Assembly: GCA_001637315.1 (NCBI GenBank)
Contig: LSZA01000016.1
Location: forward strand, 1 to 53,929
Direction: 5' to 3'
Source: Phormidium willei BDU 130791
Lineage (GTDB): Bacteria; Cyanobacteriota; Cyanobacteriia; Cyanobacteriales; Geitlerinemataceae
DNA: 53,929 nt
Below, one piece after another: positions 1 through 7,997 of the stretch. A program made the translations under genes and the position numbers. A model generated the notes under the pieces. That model made no database searches and was not told the origin of the DNA. It worked only from the letters and a program-made list of their open reading frames with translations. Within the stretch, counting starts at the first letter, position 1. Every line of letters starts with the position of its first letter.

Positions 1-49
1 CCTCTTGCCATCCCCTCGGTGGGAGGGGTTAGGGGTGGGTTATGCCTCT

Positions 50-110
50 TGCCCGTTCCCAGTTCCGGTGTTCCCTGTTCCCTGTTCCCTATTCCCCGTT
101 CCCAAACACT
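50..110. repeat. TTCCCTG-type heptamer tandem repeat
   Basis: A run of degenerate 7-base units (GTTCCCT, ATTCCCC, GTTCCCA) sits just upstream of the mutM start. It includes the phrase CCCAGTTCCGGTGTTCCCTG, which recurs at about 49245-49320. Such short tandemly repeated heptamers (STRR) are known from filamentous cyanobacteria. The continuous ORF through it is a by-product of the 7-base repeat and is not protein-like. Confidence 0.8.
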
Positions 111-127
111 CCCTAGCGAGGCGACTT

Positions 128-1009
128 GTGCCAGAACTTCCTGAAGTTGAAACCGTACGTCGTGGCTTAAATGCCCATACCTGCCAGCAACGAATCCTAG
201 GAGGCAGTGTACTCCTAAACCGTAGTTTGGCAAGTCCCACGGACGCTGATGAATTCATTGAGGGGTTGCGCGGCCAATCAATTCGAACATGGCATCGACG
301 CGGGAAATATCTGATCGCGCAACTCGGTGACGATGAGCCTTGCGATCGCCTCATCCCCACAGCCGCCGGTTGGCTGGGTGTGCATTTGCGGATGACAGGG
401 CAACTCCTCTGGTGTCAGCCCGACGATCCCCTAGCCAAACATACCCGAGTGCGGTTATTCTTCGAGGGCGATCGCGAACTGCGTTTCGTCGATATCCGCA
501 CCTTTGGCCGCATCTGGTGGGTTCCTCCCGATACCGCCCCCGAAACCATCATCACCGGCCTGCTGAGTCTTGGCCCGGAACCCTTCAGCGAGGCTTTCTC
601 TAGCGACTACCTCATTAAGACCCTCCGCAATCGCCGCAAACCCATCAAAACCGCTCTCCTCGATCAAACCATTATTGCGGGAACCGGCAACATCTATGCC
701 GACGAAAGTTTATTTCTCAGTGGGATTCCCCCAACCCGTCTCTGTAGCCAACTTACTCCAGAGGAAATCGATCGCCTGCGATCGCAACTCATCAGCGTTC
801 TCGGGCAGGCGATCGAAGCGGGAGGGACCACCCTGCGGGACTTTCGTGATGTGAAGGGAATTAACGGCAACTATGGAGGCATGGCCTGGGTGTATAACCG
901 CAAGGGGCAACCCTGTCGCCACTGTAATACCCCCATTGAGCGCATTAAACTCGGGGGGCGATCGTCCCATTTCTGTCCCTGCTGCCAGCCAGACCCCAAA
1001 ACGCTCTAA
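128..1009 (+). CDS. mutM: Formamidopyrimidine-DNA glycosylase (Fpg/MutM)
   Basis: Base-excision repair enzyme that removes 8-oxoguanine and formamidopyrimidines and then nicks the strand by beta/delta elimination. I chose the GTG start at 128 because it gives the N-terminus (M)PELPEVETVRRGL. Pro2 and Glu3 are the family's catalytic residues and must follow the initiator directly; the longer open frame upstream only translates a tandem repeat. The conserved RRGKYL lysine is present. The last ~35 residues hold a CxxC...CxxC zinc finger (CRHC and CPCC). The product is 293 aa, the usual family length. It lies 47 bp upstream of ndhO on the same strand. Confidence 0.95.
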   Translation: MPELPEVETVRRGLNAHTCQQRILGGSVLLNRSLASPTDADEFIEGLRGQSIRTWHRRGKYLIAQLGDDEPCDRLIPTAAGWLGVHLRMTGQLLWCQPDDPLAKHTRVRLFFEGDRELRFVDIRTFGRIWWVPPDTAPETIITGLLSLGPEPFSEAFSSDYLIKTLRNRRKPIKTALLDQTIIAGTGNIYADESLFLSGIPPTRLCSQLTPEEIDRLRSQLISVLGQAIEAGGTTLRDFRDVKGINGNYGGMAWVYNRKGQPCRHCNTPIERIKLGGRSSHFCPCCQPDPKTL

Positions 1010-1056
1010 AATGGTCAAACGATAGACCTTGACCTATAGACTCACGATCACCCCTT

Positions 1057-1284
1057 ATGGCACCTGCGAAGAAACTCAAACGCGGCTCCTTTGTCCGTGT
1101 CGTCCGTGAAAAACTTGCCAACAGCGTTGAAGCCACCGCCAGTGACAGCCGCTTTCCAAGCTATATTTTCGAGACACGGGGCGAAATCCTCGAAACCGAG
1201 GGCGACTATGCCTTAATTAAGTTTGGCATTGTTCCTACGCCCAACGTTTGGCTTCCCTTAGAACAACTCGAAGCCTTTGAGTAA
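1057..1284 (+). CDS. ndhO: NAD(P)H-quinone oxidoreductase subunit O
   Basis: Small (75 aa) cyanobacterial and chloroplast-specific subunit of the thylakoid NDH-1 complex, which supports cyclic electron flow, respiration and CO2 uptake. Recognised from the family pattern LKRGSFVRVVREKLANS, followed by ASDSRFPSYIFETRGEI and the C-terminal IKFGIVPTPNVWLPLEQLE. PsaE, another small SH3-like protein, was considered, but its signature differs. No membrane segment is visible, consistent with a peripheral subunit. It follows mutM closely and may be co-transcribed with it, though no promoter or terminator stands out in the gap. Confidence 0.9.
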   Translation: MAPAKKLKRGSFVRVVREKLANSVEATASDSRFPSYIFETRGEILETEGDYALIKFGIVPTPNVWLPLEQLEAFE

Positions 1285-1404
1285 CGAGGTGAAGCGGCCC
1301 ACCACAGCCTCCAGGTGGCGGTTCGAGACTGTTCAGCATGGACATTCCCCCCTTCGAGACATGGCAGAATTAAGTCTGGAACCGTCCCCCATCGTTAACT
1401 CTGT

Positions 1405-2385
1405 ATGAATTCTTCCTCCCCAACCCCAGTCTTTAGCCATCGCCAGCCCCGTGTGGCCGTGATCGGGGCCGGCAAAGTTGGCAGTACCCTGGCTCAACGA
1501 GTGGCCGAAAAGAACCTCGCCGATGTGGTGCTATTAGACATCATCGAGGGTTGGCCTCAGGGGATTGCCTTAGATCTGATGCAGGCCCGAGGACTGGAGG
1601 GACACGATCGCACCATCACCGGAACCAATGACTACGCCGATACCGCTGAGGCTGATGTGGTGGTGATTACAGCCGGACGGCCCCGCACGCCAGGGATGGA
1701 TCGCAGCGATTTAATTAAAACCAATGCTGCCATCGTCGTCAACGCCGCCAAAGAGGCGATCGCCTATTCCCCCAATGCCATTTTTATCGTCGTTACCAAT
1801 CCCCTCGATGTGATGACCTACCTGGTTTGGCAAGCCACGGAACTGCCTCCCCGACGCGTGATGGGAATGGCAGGGGTTCTCGACTCTTCGCGATTGCAAG
1901 CCTTTATCGCCATGGAACTCGGGGTCTCGATGCAAGATGTACAAACTCTGGTGTTAGGGAATCATGGCAAGCAGATGATTCCTTTACCCCGTTATTGCAC
2001 CGTGAAAGGGGTTCCTCTGCCAGAGATGACGGATGCAGCGACGGTTGAGCGACTGATGGAACGTACCCGTCATGGGGGGAGTGAAATCGTCGGACTGATG
2101 CAGCGGGGAGGAGCTTATTTTGCTCCCGCCTCCTCCATTTACGTGATGGTAGAGAGCCTTCTGTGCGATCGCAACCGTCTCGTGAGTGCCGCCGCCTATC
2201 TGCAAGGGGAATATGGCATTGAGGGGCTATTTCTAGGCGTTCCTTGTCACTTAGGGCGTGAGGGTGTTAGAACCGTCATGGAACTCTCCTTAGAGCCGCA
2301 GCAACAGCAGGCCCTTCTCGATTCGGCAACGACGGTTCGTCAAAATATCGAGATCGCTGAGGATCTTCTCAGCCGTCAGCGTTGA
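1405..2385 (+). CDS. mdh: Malate dehydrogenase (LDH-like type)
   Basis: NAD-dependent interconversion of malate and oxaloacetate. The Rossmann motif GAGKVGS is at residues 21-27, followed by the acidic NAD-binding stretch VVLLDIIEGWPQG. ITAGRPRTPGMDRSDL, VTNPLDVMTYL and GVLDSSRLQAFIA follow. The catalytic His lies in VLGNHGKQMIPL. The substrate loop TAGRPRTPGMDR has the Arg pattern typical of malate rather than lactate dehydrogenase. The 326 aa include a ~15-residue N-terminal extension, so initiation could be slightly further in. The next gene starts 70 bp downstream. Confidence 0.92.
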   Translation: MNSSSPTPVFSHRQPRVAVIGAGKVGSTLAQRVAEKNLADVVLLDIIEGWPQGIALDLMQARGLEGHDRTITGTNDYADTAEADVVVITAGRPRTPGMDRSDLIKTNAAIVVNAAKEAIAYSPNAIFIVVTNPLDVMTYLVWQATELPPRRVMGMAGVLDSSRLQAFIAMELGVSMQDVQTLVLGNHGKQMIPLPRYCTVKGVPLPEMTDAATVERLMERTRHGGSEIVGLMQRGGAYFAPASSIYVMVESLLCDRNRLVSAAAYLQGEYGIEGLFLGVPCHLGREGVRTVMELSLEPQQQQALLDSATTVRQNIEIAEDLLSRQR

Positions 2386-2454
2386 GACGCTCCAAAACAA
2401 CCTCGAAGACCCTAAATCATTTCGATCTCAATCTTCACGATTGGGCATGACATC

Positions 2455-3426
2455 ATGGACGAGATCCGATCGCCTGAGGTCGCGATCGCTACCCGTAATC
2501 TTAGTAAACAGTTCGAGCGCCATCTAGCGGTCGATCAGGTTGACCTGGAAATTAACTATGGCGAAGTCTATGGACTCATCGGTCCCAATGGTGCCGGCAA
2601 AACCACCTTGATTCGGATGTTGGCGGCGATCGAAGAACCCACCATCGGCGAAATTTACTTTCACGGAGAACGCTTAGATCTTAGTCGCCCAAATCCGCGC
2701 TTAAAACGCTATTTAGGCTATCTTCCCGATGATTTTCCCCTTTATGACGACCTCACTGTTTGGGACTATCTCGATTATTTTGCTCGTCTCTATGAATTAC
2801 GAGAACCCCGGCGATCGCGTCGTCTTTTAGAAATTCTCGATCTCGTCCAACTAATTCCTAAACGAGACAGCCTCATTTCCACCCTCTCCCGAGGCATGAA
2901 ACAACGGTTAAGTCTCGGACGTACGATTCTCCATGAACCCATCTTACTGCTCCTCGATGAGCCAGTCTCCGGCTTAGATCCCATCGCGCGGCAACAGTTC
3001 CGCGATATCATCCAAGTCGTCCGTGAAGCCGGGATGACCGTCTTGATTTCCTCCCATGTTCTTTCGGATTTGGCCCAACTTTGTAGTTCCATCGGCATTA
3101 TGGAACTCGGCTGTCTCGTCGAAAGTACTTCCATTCAGGAGTTGTATAGCCGCCTGAGTCAGCAATATATTCAAATCAATCTACTCGAAGACGAGTTATC
3201 CGAAAGTTTAAACCGGGCGATCGCCGAACTGAGGAACTGCCCTCAAGTCGAGAGTTGGACGGTTAAAAACCAGCAAATTACCGTACATTTTCAAGGGAGC
3301 GATCGCGACAGTGCCAATCTCTTAAAGCAGCTCATCAAAGCTCAAGTCAACCTCTACCAATTCCAAATTCAAAACGACGACCTCGAAGATATTTTTCTCA
3401 AATTAGGTCATCAACAAGCCTCCTAA
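2455..3426 (+). CDS. ABC transporter ATP-binding protein (ABC-2 type exporter)
   Basis: Cytoplasmic ATPase of an ABC-2 (drug or polysaccharide-exporter-like) transporter. Walker A GPNGAGKTT is at residues 43-51, the signature is LSRGMKQRL, and Walker B with the D-loop is LLLLDEPVSGLDP, followed by the switch-His region ISSHVLSDL. The ~80 residues after the NBD form a C-terminal extension of the kind seen in CcmA/NatA-like ATPases. The permease gene begins 18 bp downstream on the same strand, so the two almost certainly form one transporter. The substrate cannot be read from the sequence. Confidence 0.9.
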   Translation: MDEIRSPEVAIATRNLSKQFERHLAVDQVDLEINYGEVYGLIGPNGAGKTTLIRMLAAIEEPTIGEIYFHGERLDLSRPNPRLKRYLGYLPDDFPLYDDLTVWDYLDYFARLYELREPRRSRRLLEILDLVQLIPKRDSLISTLSRGMKQRLSLGRTILHEPILLLLDEPVSGLDPIARQQFRDIIQVVREAGMTVLISSHVLSDLAQLCSSIGIMELGCLVESTSIQELYSRLSQQYIQINLLEDELSESLNRAIAELRNCPQVESWTVKNQQITVHFQGSDRDSANLLKQLIKAQVNLYQFQIQNDDLEDIFLKLGHQQAS

Positions 3427-3444
3427 TCCCTAAATTCAATTTTC

Positions 3445-5115
3445 ATGAATCATCAATTGTACGACAATTTGAGTAACGGCAACCCCCAGCTCATGCGGGA
3501 AATCAAAGGACGATTTAAGCCCGCTAAAGTTGGACTATCTATCGTCAGCTCAGTCCTGATTCAAGGGCTAGTTCTGCTATCCTTCTTGACCAAACTACCA
3601 CTTCCCACTAGCAAAAACTATAACGACTATTGTTATCCAAGTGTCATGTATTCCAGGGAAAACCGCTGGATCTATGATTACCGAAATTTAGATTGCCTAA
3701 AAGATGACAGCGGCAATCTCCTCATTGGTTGGCCTCTTTGGTGGGAACACATTTGTCAAACCTTGAGTGCGATCGCCATCATCGCTCTAGTCATTGGCGG
3801 CTTGTTTTTGCTAATCGAAAACATTGCTAAAGAACAAAAAGAAGGCACACTCAACTTCATTCGCCTCAGTCCTCAAGCCGGGTCTAAAATCATTGTCGGC
3901 AAACTTCTAGGTGTCCCCTTATTGGTTTACGTTGGCATTGCCGTAATGATTCCCCTGCATGGATTTGCCGCCATTCAAGCCGGATACTTTTTGAGGGATA
4001 TGCTCAGCTTCTATAGCGTCGTCAGCCTGAGTCTATTAGCCGTGTATTTACTCGGAGTTTTGTATGCGATTAAAGGTGGGCAGCAAGCCCTAATTTTTGG
4101 CGTTGCACTGGGCGGAATGTTCAGCAGCTTCTATCTTCCTATTTTGAAAGAGTTTTTTCCCAAACATCACCTTTTGGGACAGACAAGTGAAGCCATTTGG
4201 TGGGGATTACCACTGGCAGCCCAACCCATCTATTTTCAAAGTTTTTTGATTCTCTCTCTTCTAATCTTGAACAGTTCTCTCTTCAATATTATTGAGCGAG
4301 CTTATCAAAAACCCTATGCAACCCTACTGACAAAAAAGCAAAGCTACAGTTTAGGAATTATTGCGAACCTCTATGTCCTAGGCTTTTGGTTGAGTGCCCT
4401 TAATCCGACTCAATCACTCATCAGCCATCATGACGTCGTCGATATCTTAAGTGCCTATAGCATCTTGTTGCTACCTGTGTTCCTAACTCTCGCCTTAAGC
4501 TTATCGCCGAGCCGTCAAAGTCTCCAAGACTGGGCTCGCTATCGCCACACTCTAACTGGCGAAACTGGCCAGCCTCGCTCTTCACTACGAGGGGACTTAA
4601 TCTGGGGAGAAAAAAGCCCCTCCGTGGTTGCTGTCGGTATTCATATCTTGATGGCTATTATGACCTTAGCGGTGGCGATCGCCCTCTGGAAGACTGAGGA
4701 TATCATTTGGGATAGCAGCGGTAAACTCCTGGCGATTCTGGGACTCTGTATCGTGGGTGGCTGGCTTTGGATCTACAGTATTGTCATCCAATGGCTCTTT
4801 TTGAGTCAACTCAGCAAGCAGCGATGGGTGCTTCCTCTCGTGTTGGGAGTAATTATTGGCTTACCCCCTCTGGTTTTACTGGTTCTCGGCCATCATACTG
4901 GCGAGAGTTTTCCCTATTGGTTGATGTTTAGCTTTGGGTCGAGTCCATTTCTGACCATCAACTCCGATTTACTCACCATCGCCGTCAGTACCTTGTTAGG
5001 ACAAACCCTCATTATTGGCATGAGTTTGAGACTGTTGACCAGACAACTCAAACGAGTGGGTCAATCTGAGTTAAAGCAACTCATCGACCGTCCCGCCATC
5101 GCCGCTAACCGTTAA
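3445..5115 (+). CDS. ABC-2 family transporter permease
   Basis: A 556-aa polytopic membrane protein paired with the preceding ATPase. After a cytoplasmic start there is a first hydrophobic segment (SIVSSVLIQGLVLLSFL), then an outward loop with several Cys and Tyr residues. About ten further hydrophobic segments follow in two blocks separated by a soluble stretch near residues 350-400. The phrase KEGTLNFIRLSPQ after the second segment is the coupling-helix region common in ABC-2 permeases. No substrate inference is possible. The stop codon lies at the edge of a 13-bp tandem repeat. Confidence 0.8.
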   Translation: MNHQLYDNLSNGNPQLMREIKGRFKPAKVGLSIVSSVLIQGLVLLSFLTKLPLPTSKNYNDYCYPSVMYSRENRWIYDYRNLDCLKDDSGNLLIGWPLWWEHICQTLSAIAIIALVIGGLFLLIENIAKEQKEGTLNFIRLSPQAGSKIIVGKLLGVPLLVYVGIAVMIPLHGFAAIQAGYFLRDMLSFYSVVSLSLLAVYLLGVLYAIKGGQQALIFGVALGGMFSSFYLPILKEFFPKHHLLGQTSEAIWWGLPLAAQPIYFQSFLILSLLILNSSLFNIIERAYQKPYATLLTKKQSYSLGIIANLYVLGFWLSALNPTQSLISHHDVVDILSAYSILLLPVFLTLALSLSPSRQSLQDWARYRHTLTGETGQPRSSLRGDLIWGEKSPSVVAVGIHILMAIMTLAVAIALWKTEDIIWDSSGKLLAILGLCIVGGWLWIYSIVIQWLFLSQLSKQRWVLPLVLGVIIGLPPLVLLVLGHHTGESFPYWLMFSFGSSPFLTINSDLLTIAVSTLLGQTLIIGMSLRLLTRQLKRVGQSELKQLIDRPAIAANR

Positions 5116-5152
5116 ACATCGGCAAGAAACATCAGTAAGAAACATCGGCAAG
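5114..5152. repeat. 13-bp tandem repeat, three copies
   Basis: Three head-to-tail 13-mers: AAACATCGGCAAG at 5114-5126, AAACATCAGTAAG at 5127-5139 and AAACATCGGCAAG at 5140-5152. The unit CCGTTAAA flanks the array on both sides. The array occupies the whole gap between two convergent genes and overlaps the permease stop codon. Confidence 0.85.
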
Positions 5153-5155
5153 CCG

Positions 5156-5668
5156 TTAAAACTGAATCCCCACCCCACCCTGAATCGAAACTCCAGTCTG
5201 GTTGGTTTCTTCATAGGCATCAAAGGCAATAATAGCATTGCCAAACACCACCACATTACTGTTGGCAAACGTGCGATCAATGCCCGGTTGTAAGACAAAA
5301 CTGGTGGTGTTTCCCACTGGGGTATCTTCACTTCCCGTAAATGCTACACCAGCCCCGATATAAGCATCAGTTTCCCAGTTAATGGGAATATCATAGGAAA
5401 CTGTCGGCACAATAGCGATACCACTCCCGGCTAAGACCTGAGTTCGTAAGGAAATGGGGACTTCTAACAGTCGATAGCGAACCGCGACGACTCCGGAGAC
5501 CTCGTTTCCGTCCTGTAACCCCAGACTTCCACCCACCCCAACATAACTTCCATAGGCCGCTTGGGCGATCGCAGCCTCACTCGATACCCCTATTCCTAGC
5601 AGAGATAAACTTAAACCCGCCAATCCCAACACAGACCGTTGTTTGAGTCCTTGTTTAAGTCCTTTCAT
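5156..5668 (-). CDS. Small secreted or outer-membrane beta-barrel-like protein
   Basis: Unrecognised 170-aa protein. The ATG at 5668 gives a clear Sec signal peptide (basic MKGLKQGLKQR, hydrophobic core, AIAQA cleavage region). The upstream TTG of the open frame would put extra residues before it. The mature part alternates hydrophobic and polar residues with many Gly and Tyr (YGSYVGVGGSLGLQDGNEVSG, then VSIQGGVGIQF at the end), as in small outer-membrane beta-barrels. I infer an envelope location; function is unknown. It faces the ABC permease tail to tail and follows two tRNA genes on the same strand. Confidence 0.7.
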   Translation of the reverse strand: MKGLKQGLKQRSVLGLAGLSLSLLGIGVSSEAAIAQAAYGSYVGVGGSLGLQDGNEVSGVVAVRYRLLEVPISLRTQVLAGSGIAIVPTVSYDIPINWETDAYIGAGVAFTGSEDTPVGNTTSFVLQPGIDRTFANSNVVVFGNAIIAFDAYEETNQTGVSIQGGVGIQF

Positions 5669-5698
5669 GACGCTTTTATCCTCACACCAAAACAAACA

Positions 5699-5723
5699 CC
5701 CCCGAATTCTAGCAAATCGGGGG
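5699..5723 (-). terminator. Hairpin downstream of tRNA-Thr
   Basis: Perfect 7-bp stem CCCCCGA/TCGGGGG with an 11-base loop, lying between tRNA-Thr and the beta-barrel gene. On the minus strand it is followed by the T-rich GTGTTTGTTTTGG. The U-tract is imperfect, so it may be a terminator of the tRNA transcript or part of the leader of the next gene. Confidence 0.45.
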
Positions 5724-5784
5724 TTGACAAAACGGTTATGATTTTTCTTAATCCTTGTCCTTTGGAACTCAGTTCCAACTCAAA

Positions 5785-5856
5785 AGCCCGTGACGAGACT
5801 TGAACTCGTGACCTCACCCTTACCAAGGGTGTGCTCTACCGCTGAGCTACACGGGC
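5785..5856 (-). tRNA. tRNA-Thr (GGT)
   Basis: On the minus strand a complete cloverleaf is present: acceptor GCCCGTG/CACGGGC, D-arm GCTC...GAGC, anticodon stem CACCC/GGGTG with loop TTGGTAA (anticodon GGT), and T-arm ACGAG-TTCAAGT-CTCGT. The 3' CCA is not encoded. It lies 8 bp downstream of tRNA-Tyr, probably in one transcript. Confidence 0.96.
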
Positions 5857-5864
5857 AAATAGAA

Positions 5865-5946
5865 TGGGCCGAGCTGGATTCGAACCAGCGTAGGCATAGC
5901 CAGTGGATTTACAGTCCACCCCCATTAACCACTCGGGCATCGACCC
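5865..5946 (-). tRNA. tRNA-Tyr (GTA)
   Basis: Minus-strand class II tRNA of 82 nt. Acceptor GGGTCGA pairs with TCGGCCC (one G-T pair), the anticodon loop carries GTA inside GGACTGTAAATCC, and there is a long variable arm. The T-loop GGTTCGAATCC is standard. CCA is not encoded. First gene of the Tyr-Thr pair. Confidence 0.96.
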
Positions 5947-5991
5947 ATGACTATTTTGTTTGATGTGTCGCATTTGCGCTCACAGATTTAT

Positions 5992-6019
5992 ATCTTAGCA
6001 CAAGCATCAGGAAATGCAA
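5992..6019 (-). promoter_or_regulatory. Likely promoter of the tRNA-Tyr/tRNA-Thr unit
   Basis: On the minus strand a -35-like TTGCAT and a -10-like TAAGAT are separated by 16 bases. The -10 lies about 45 bases before the mature 5' end of tRNA-Tyr. A TTGACA also occurs slightly upstream. Inferred from sequence only. Confidence 0.45.
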
Positions 6020-6051
6020 CCCCTCTTTGTCAAAAAATCCGAAAAAACTTG

Positions 6052-6111
6052 AAAAAAGCCCTAACCTTGTTGAAATCCCCGCTCCGGGAGAGCTTCGGAA
6101 AGGGCTAGGGC
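6052..6111 (-). terminator. Probable terminator of the HpsJ-like gene
   Basis: On the minus strand GCCCTA at the gene's end can pair with TAGGGC about 45 bases later, and this is followed directly by a T6 run. A smaller CTCCCGGAG hairpin lies inside the loop. The left arm overlaps the stop codon at 6105-6107. Confidence 0.45.
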
Positions 6112-6977
6112 ATAAAGGGCGGGTCATCGGACGGTGGCGGCGGGTTGGGTCGTCGGGTTTTCGCTTGAGGAGGCGCGCTCGGCTTGGGCTGACGGCGTTT
6201 TTTTACCTTAGCGGGCTTGGGCTTCTTACCAATCCCCCGTCCGATAAAGGCAATGTTGAGATAACACGTCGAGAGGATGATCCCCGTTAAGCCAAAGCGG
6301 GCGATGGACTTCCAAACCCCAAAACGAGACTGTTCTTTAGCACGACTGCTGCGATTTTGCACCCGTTCAATGAGACTGGCTCGAAGCGATTGAATTTGTC
6401 GGTCAATGGCCTGGGGATTCTCGACAAACTCTTGAAATTGAGCCAGTTGCTCTTCTGTTAACGTTTCCTCACCAAGAAAGTCATTGAGAAGAACCTCGGG
6501 ATCTGCATCGGCTTCGAGAATCCCGACATAAACCTGTTGTTGCTGTTGCAGTTGCAATTCGAGTTGTTCTAGGCTTGCGTTCGCCTCGCGATCAATGTTG
6601 GCGATCGCCTGTTGACTTGCCAGCACCGCCGCCATAGTATGAGTGGGAATCAGAAGCACAAAAATGACCCCCAACAGTAGAGCTAGACGAACCATCCGGG
6701 TTTTGGTGGTTTCAATCCAACGGTCAGTTTCGCTGGCGGTTCCGAGAACCACTTCGCACGCGATCGCCGCCAGCAATGCCGCCAGACCGAGTAGCGGAAT
6801 AATCCCTTGTTGAATCATTTGTGACGTCAAATTGAGCCACCAATTGGGACTGTTAAAGTTCGGCGGAATCATCAGTAAGATAAAGTTAAGAAGCGTCACC
6901 AGAATGAGAACCGTTCCAGCGAGTTTCAGCCCCCTTGAAGCTAGAGCTAGACTTGTTTTAGAGTCTTTGGATATCAT
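6105..6977 (-). CDS. HpsJ-like membrane protein
   Basis: A 290-aa inner-membrane protein resembling the cyanobacterial HpsJ family (linked to hormogonium polysaccharide and motility); I recognise the N-terminal pattern only in outline. Layout: TM1 near residues 15-40, TM2 near 55-80, TM3 near 93-118 after the polar WIETTKTR link. A Q/E-rich coiled coil follows (LEQLELQLQQQQQ, about 130-210), then TM4 near 230-250 and a Lys/Pro/Arg-rich basic tail. The ATG at 6977 is the only good start. It stands alone, divergent from a secreted-protein gene across a 309-bp gap. Confidence 0.55.
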   Translation of the reverse strand: MISKDSKTSLALASRGLKLAGTVLILVTLLNFILLMIPPNFNSPNWWLNLTSQMIQQGIIPLLGLAALLAAIACEVVLGTASETDRWIETTKTRMVRLALLLGVIFVLLIPTHTMAAVLASQQAIANIDREANASLEQLELQLQQQQQVYVGILEADADPEVLLNDFLGEETLTEEQLAQFQEFVENPQAIDRQIQSLRASLIERVQNRSSRAKEQSRFGVWKSIARFGLTGIILSTCYLNIAFIGRGIGKKPKPAKVKKRRQPKPSAPPQAKTRRPNPPPPSDDPPFMP

Positions 6978-7286
6978 AATTTATCGTCTGTCCGTCAAGT
7001 TTTACTGAATTAGAAGCATAAGCCATCATTTAGAACCGGTAATTCAGCGATCGCCCCCCAATATCAGAGCCACTTTACAAAAACTCTATACAATTGGGGG
7101 TGATCTTCATCATATCTTTACAAGAAATCCCTTGGACCCCAGGGGTGACCAAGGTTAAGATGGACATAGCCCCAATCTTAGTATTGATTTTACCTGTTCT
7201 GACGGGTTCACCCAACCCCGGAGTCATTGGCTAAAGATACACAGATTTTCACGGGCTAACCTCAAGATAACTTCGGTAAAAGACCC
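6978..7286. other. Divergent intergenic region, no gene seen
   Basis: 309 bp separating two divergent genes. It holds an HIP1-type GCGATCGC and the near-palindrome CTTGG-A-CCCCAGGGG-TGA-CCAAG at 7131-7153, which could be an operator. I see no convincing paired -35/-10 boxes and no ORF with coding character. Confidence 0.5.
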
Positions 7287-7862
7287 ATGAGCGTGAGTAG
7301 AAAAATCATGAAAAGAAAACTAGCGATTATTGCTTCAGGTATCGTGGTCGGGGTTGGGGCGATCGCCGTGGCCCCCATTCAGGCCCTGCCCATCTTCGGG
7401 ACCGAGAGCGACCATGAACTCTCCGATATCACCGATGGAACAGTCGGCACAAGTTTTGAGCAACAAAACACTCTCACAATGCTCAGCTTTAACCTAGGAC
7501 TGTCCTTTGACGGCAGTGACCTTCTCAACAACCCTGACGAGATGGCACGACTCTATGACGGCGACTCCGTGGATCAAAATAGCCCGCCTGAACCGGGGAT
7601 GATGACCTACACCAAAGATGGCTGTTCCGTTGATGCCGGCTGTGCCTTGAAAGCCATTGGCTTGGTCAATACCCTCAAATGTGCTGCATCTGGGGAAGAT
7701 CCAGAGGCTTGGGCCACCTGTTTGCAAGACACCGATTACGATGCCTATATGGCGGCGACGGCCTGCACTTGGGGATCTTGCCCAGGCTTTGCCCTCGCTG
7801 AAGACGGGCTTTATGCTTGTAGCGAACCCAGCGGACTCAACGTTCTGGCGGCTCTAAACTAG
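7287..7862 (+). CDS. Cys-rich secreted protein of unknown function
   Basis: Unrecognised 191-aa protein. The start at 7287 (MSVSRKIMKRKLAI) or the internal ATG at 7308 both precede a signal peptide with core IIASGIVVGVGAIAVAPIQA. The mature protein is acidic (HELSDITDGTVGTSF; LYDGDSVD). Its C-terminal half contains seven cysteines (KDGC, AGC, LKC, ATC, TAC, GSC, YAC), suggesting disulphides in the periplasm or outside the cell. No known domain is evident. A strong hairpin-plus-T-run terminator follows at 7911, so the gene is probably monocistronic. Confidence 0.65.
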   Translation: MSVSRKIMKRKLAIIASGIVVGVGAIAVAPIQALPIFGTESDHELSDITDGTVGTSFEQQNTLTMLSFNLGLSFDGSDLLNNPDEMARLYDGDSVDQNSPPEPGMMTYTKDGCSVDAGCALKAIGLVNTLKCAASGEDPEAWATCLQDTDYDAYMAATACTWGSCPGFALAEDGLYACSEPSGLNVLAALN

Positions 7863-7910
7863 GGTATTCAGGCGAATACTGACTTCCCTAATTGGTGAAT
7901 CGGCCAAGTC

Positions 7911-7940
7911 CCTCTTCTCCCCGAGAAGAGGTATTTTTTT
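7911..7940 (+). terminator. Rho-independent-type terminator
   Basis: Perfect 9-bp stem CCTCTTCTC/GAGAAGAGG with a CCC loop, followed by TA and a T7 run. It lies 48 bp after the stop of the Cys-rich secreted protein and just before the tocopherol genes. Confidence 0.85.
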
Positions 7941-7997
7941 GGGAGTTTGCGGTAGGTTGGAGAGTGATAGAGATAGCAAACCGATTCCCCAGACCCG

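Noticed and set aside
1057..1284. PsaE (photosystem I subunit IV)
   Set aside because: Similar size and SH3-like start, but the SRFPSYIFE and FGIVPTPNVWLPLEQL signatures are those of NdhO.
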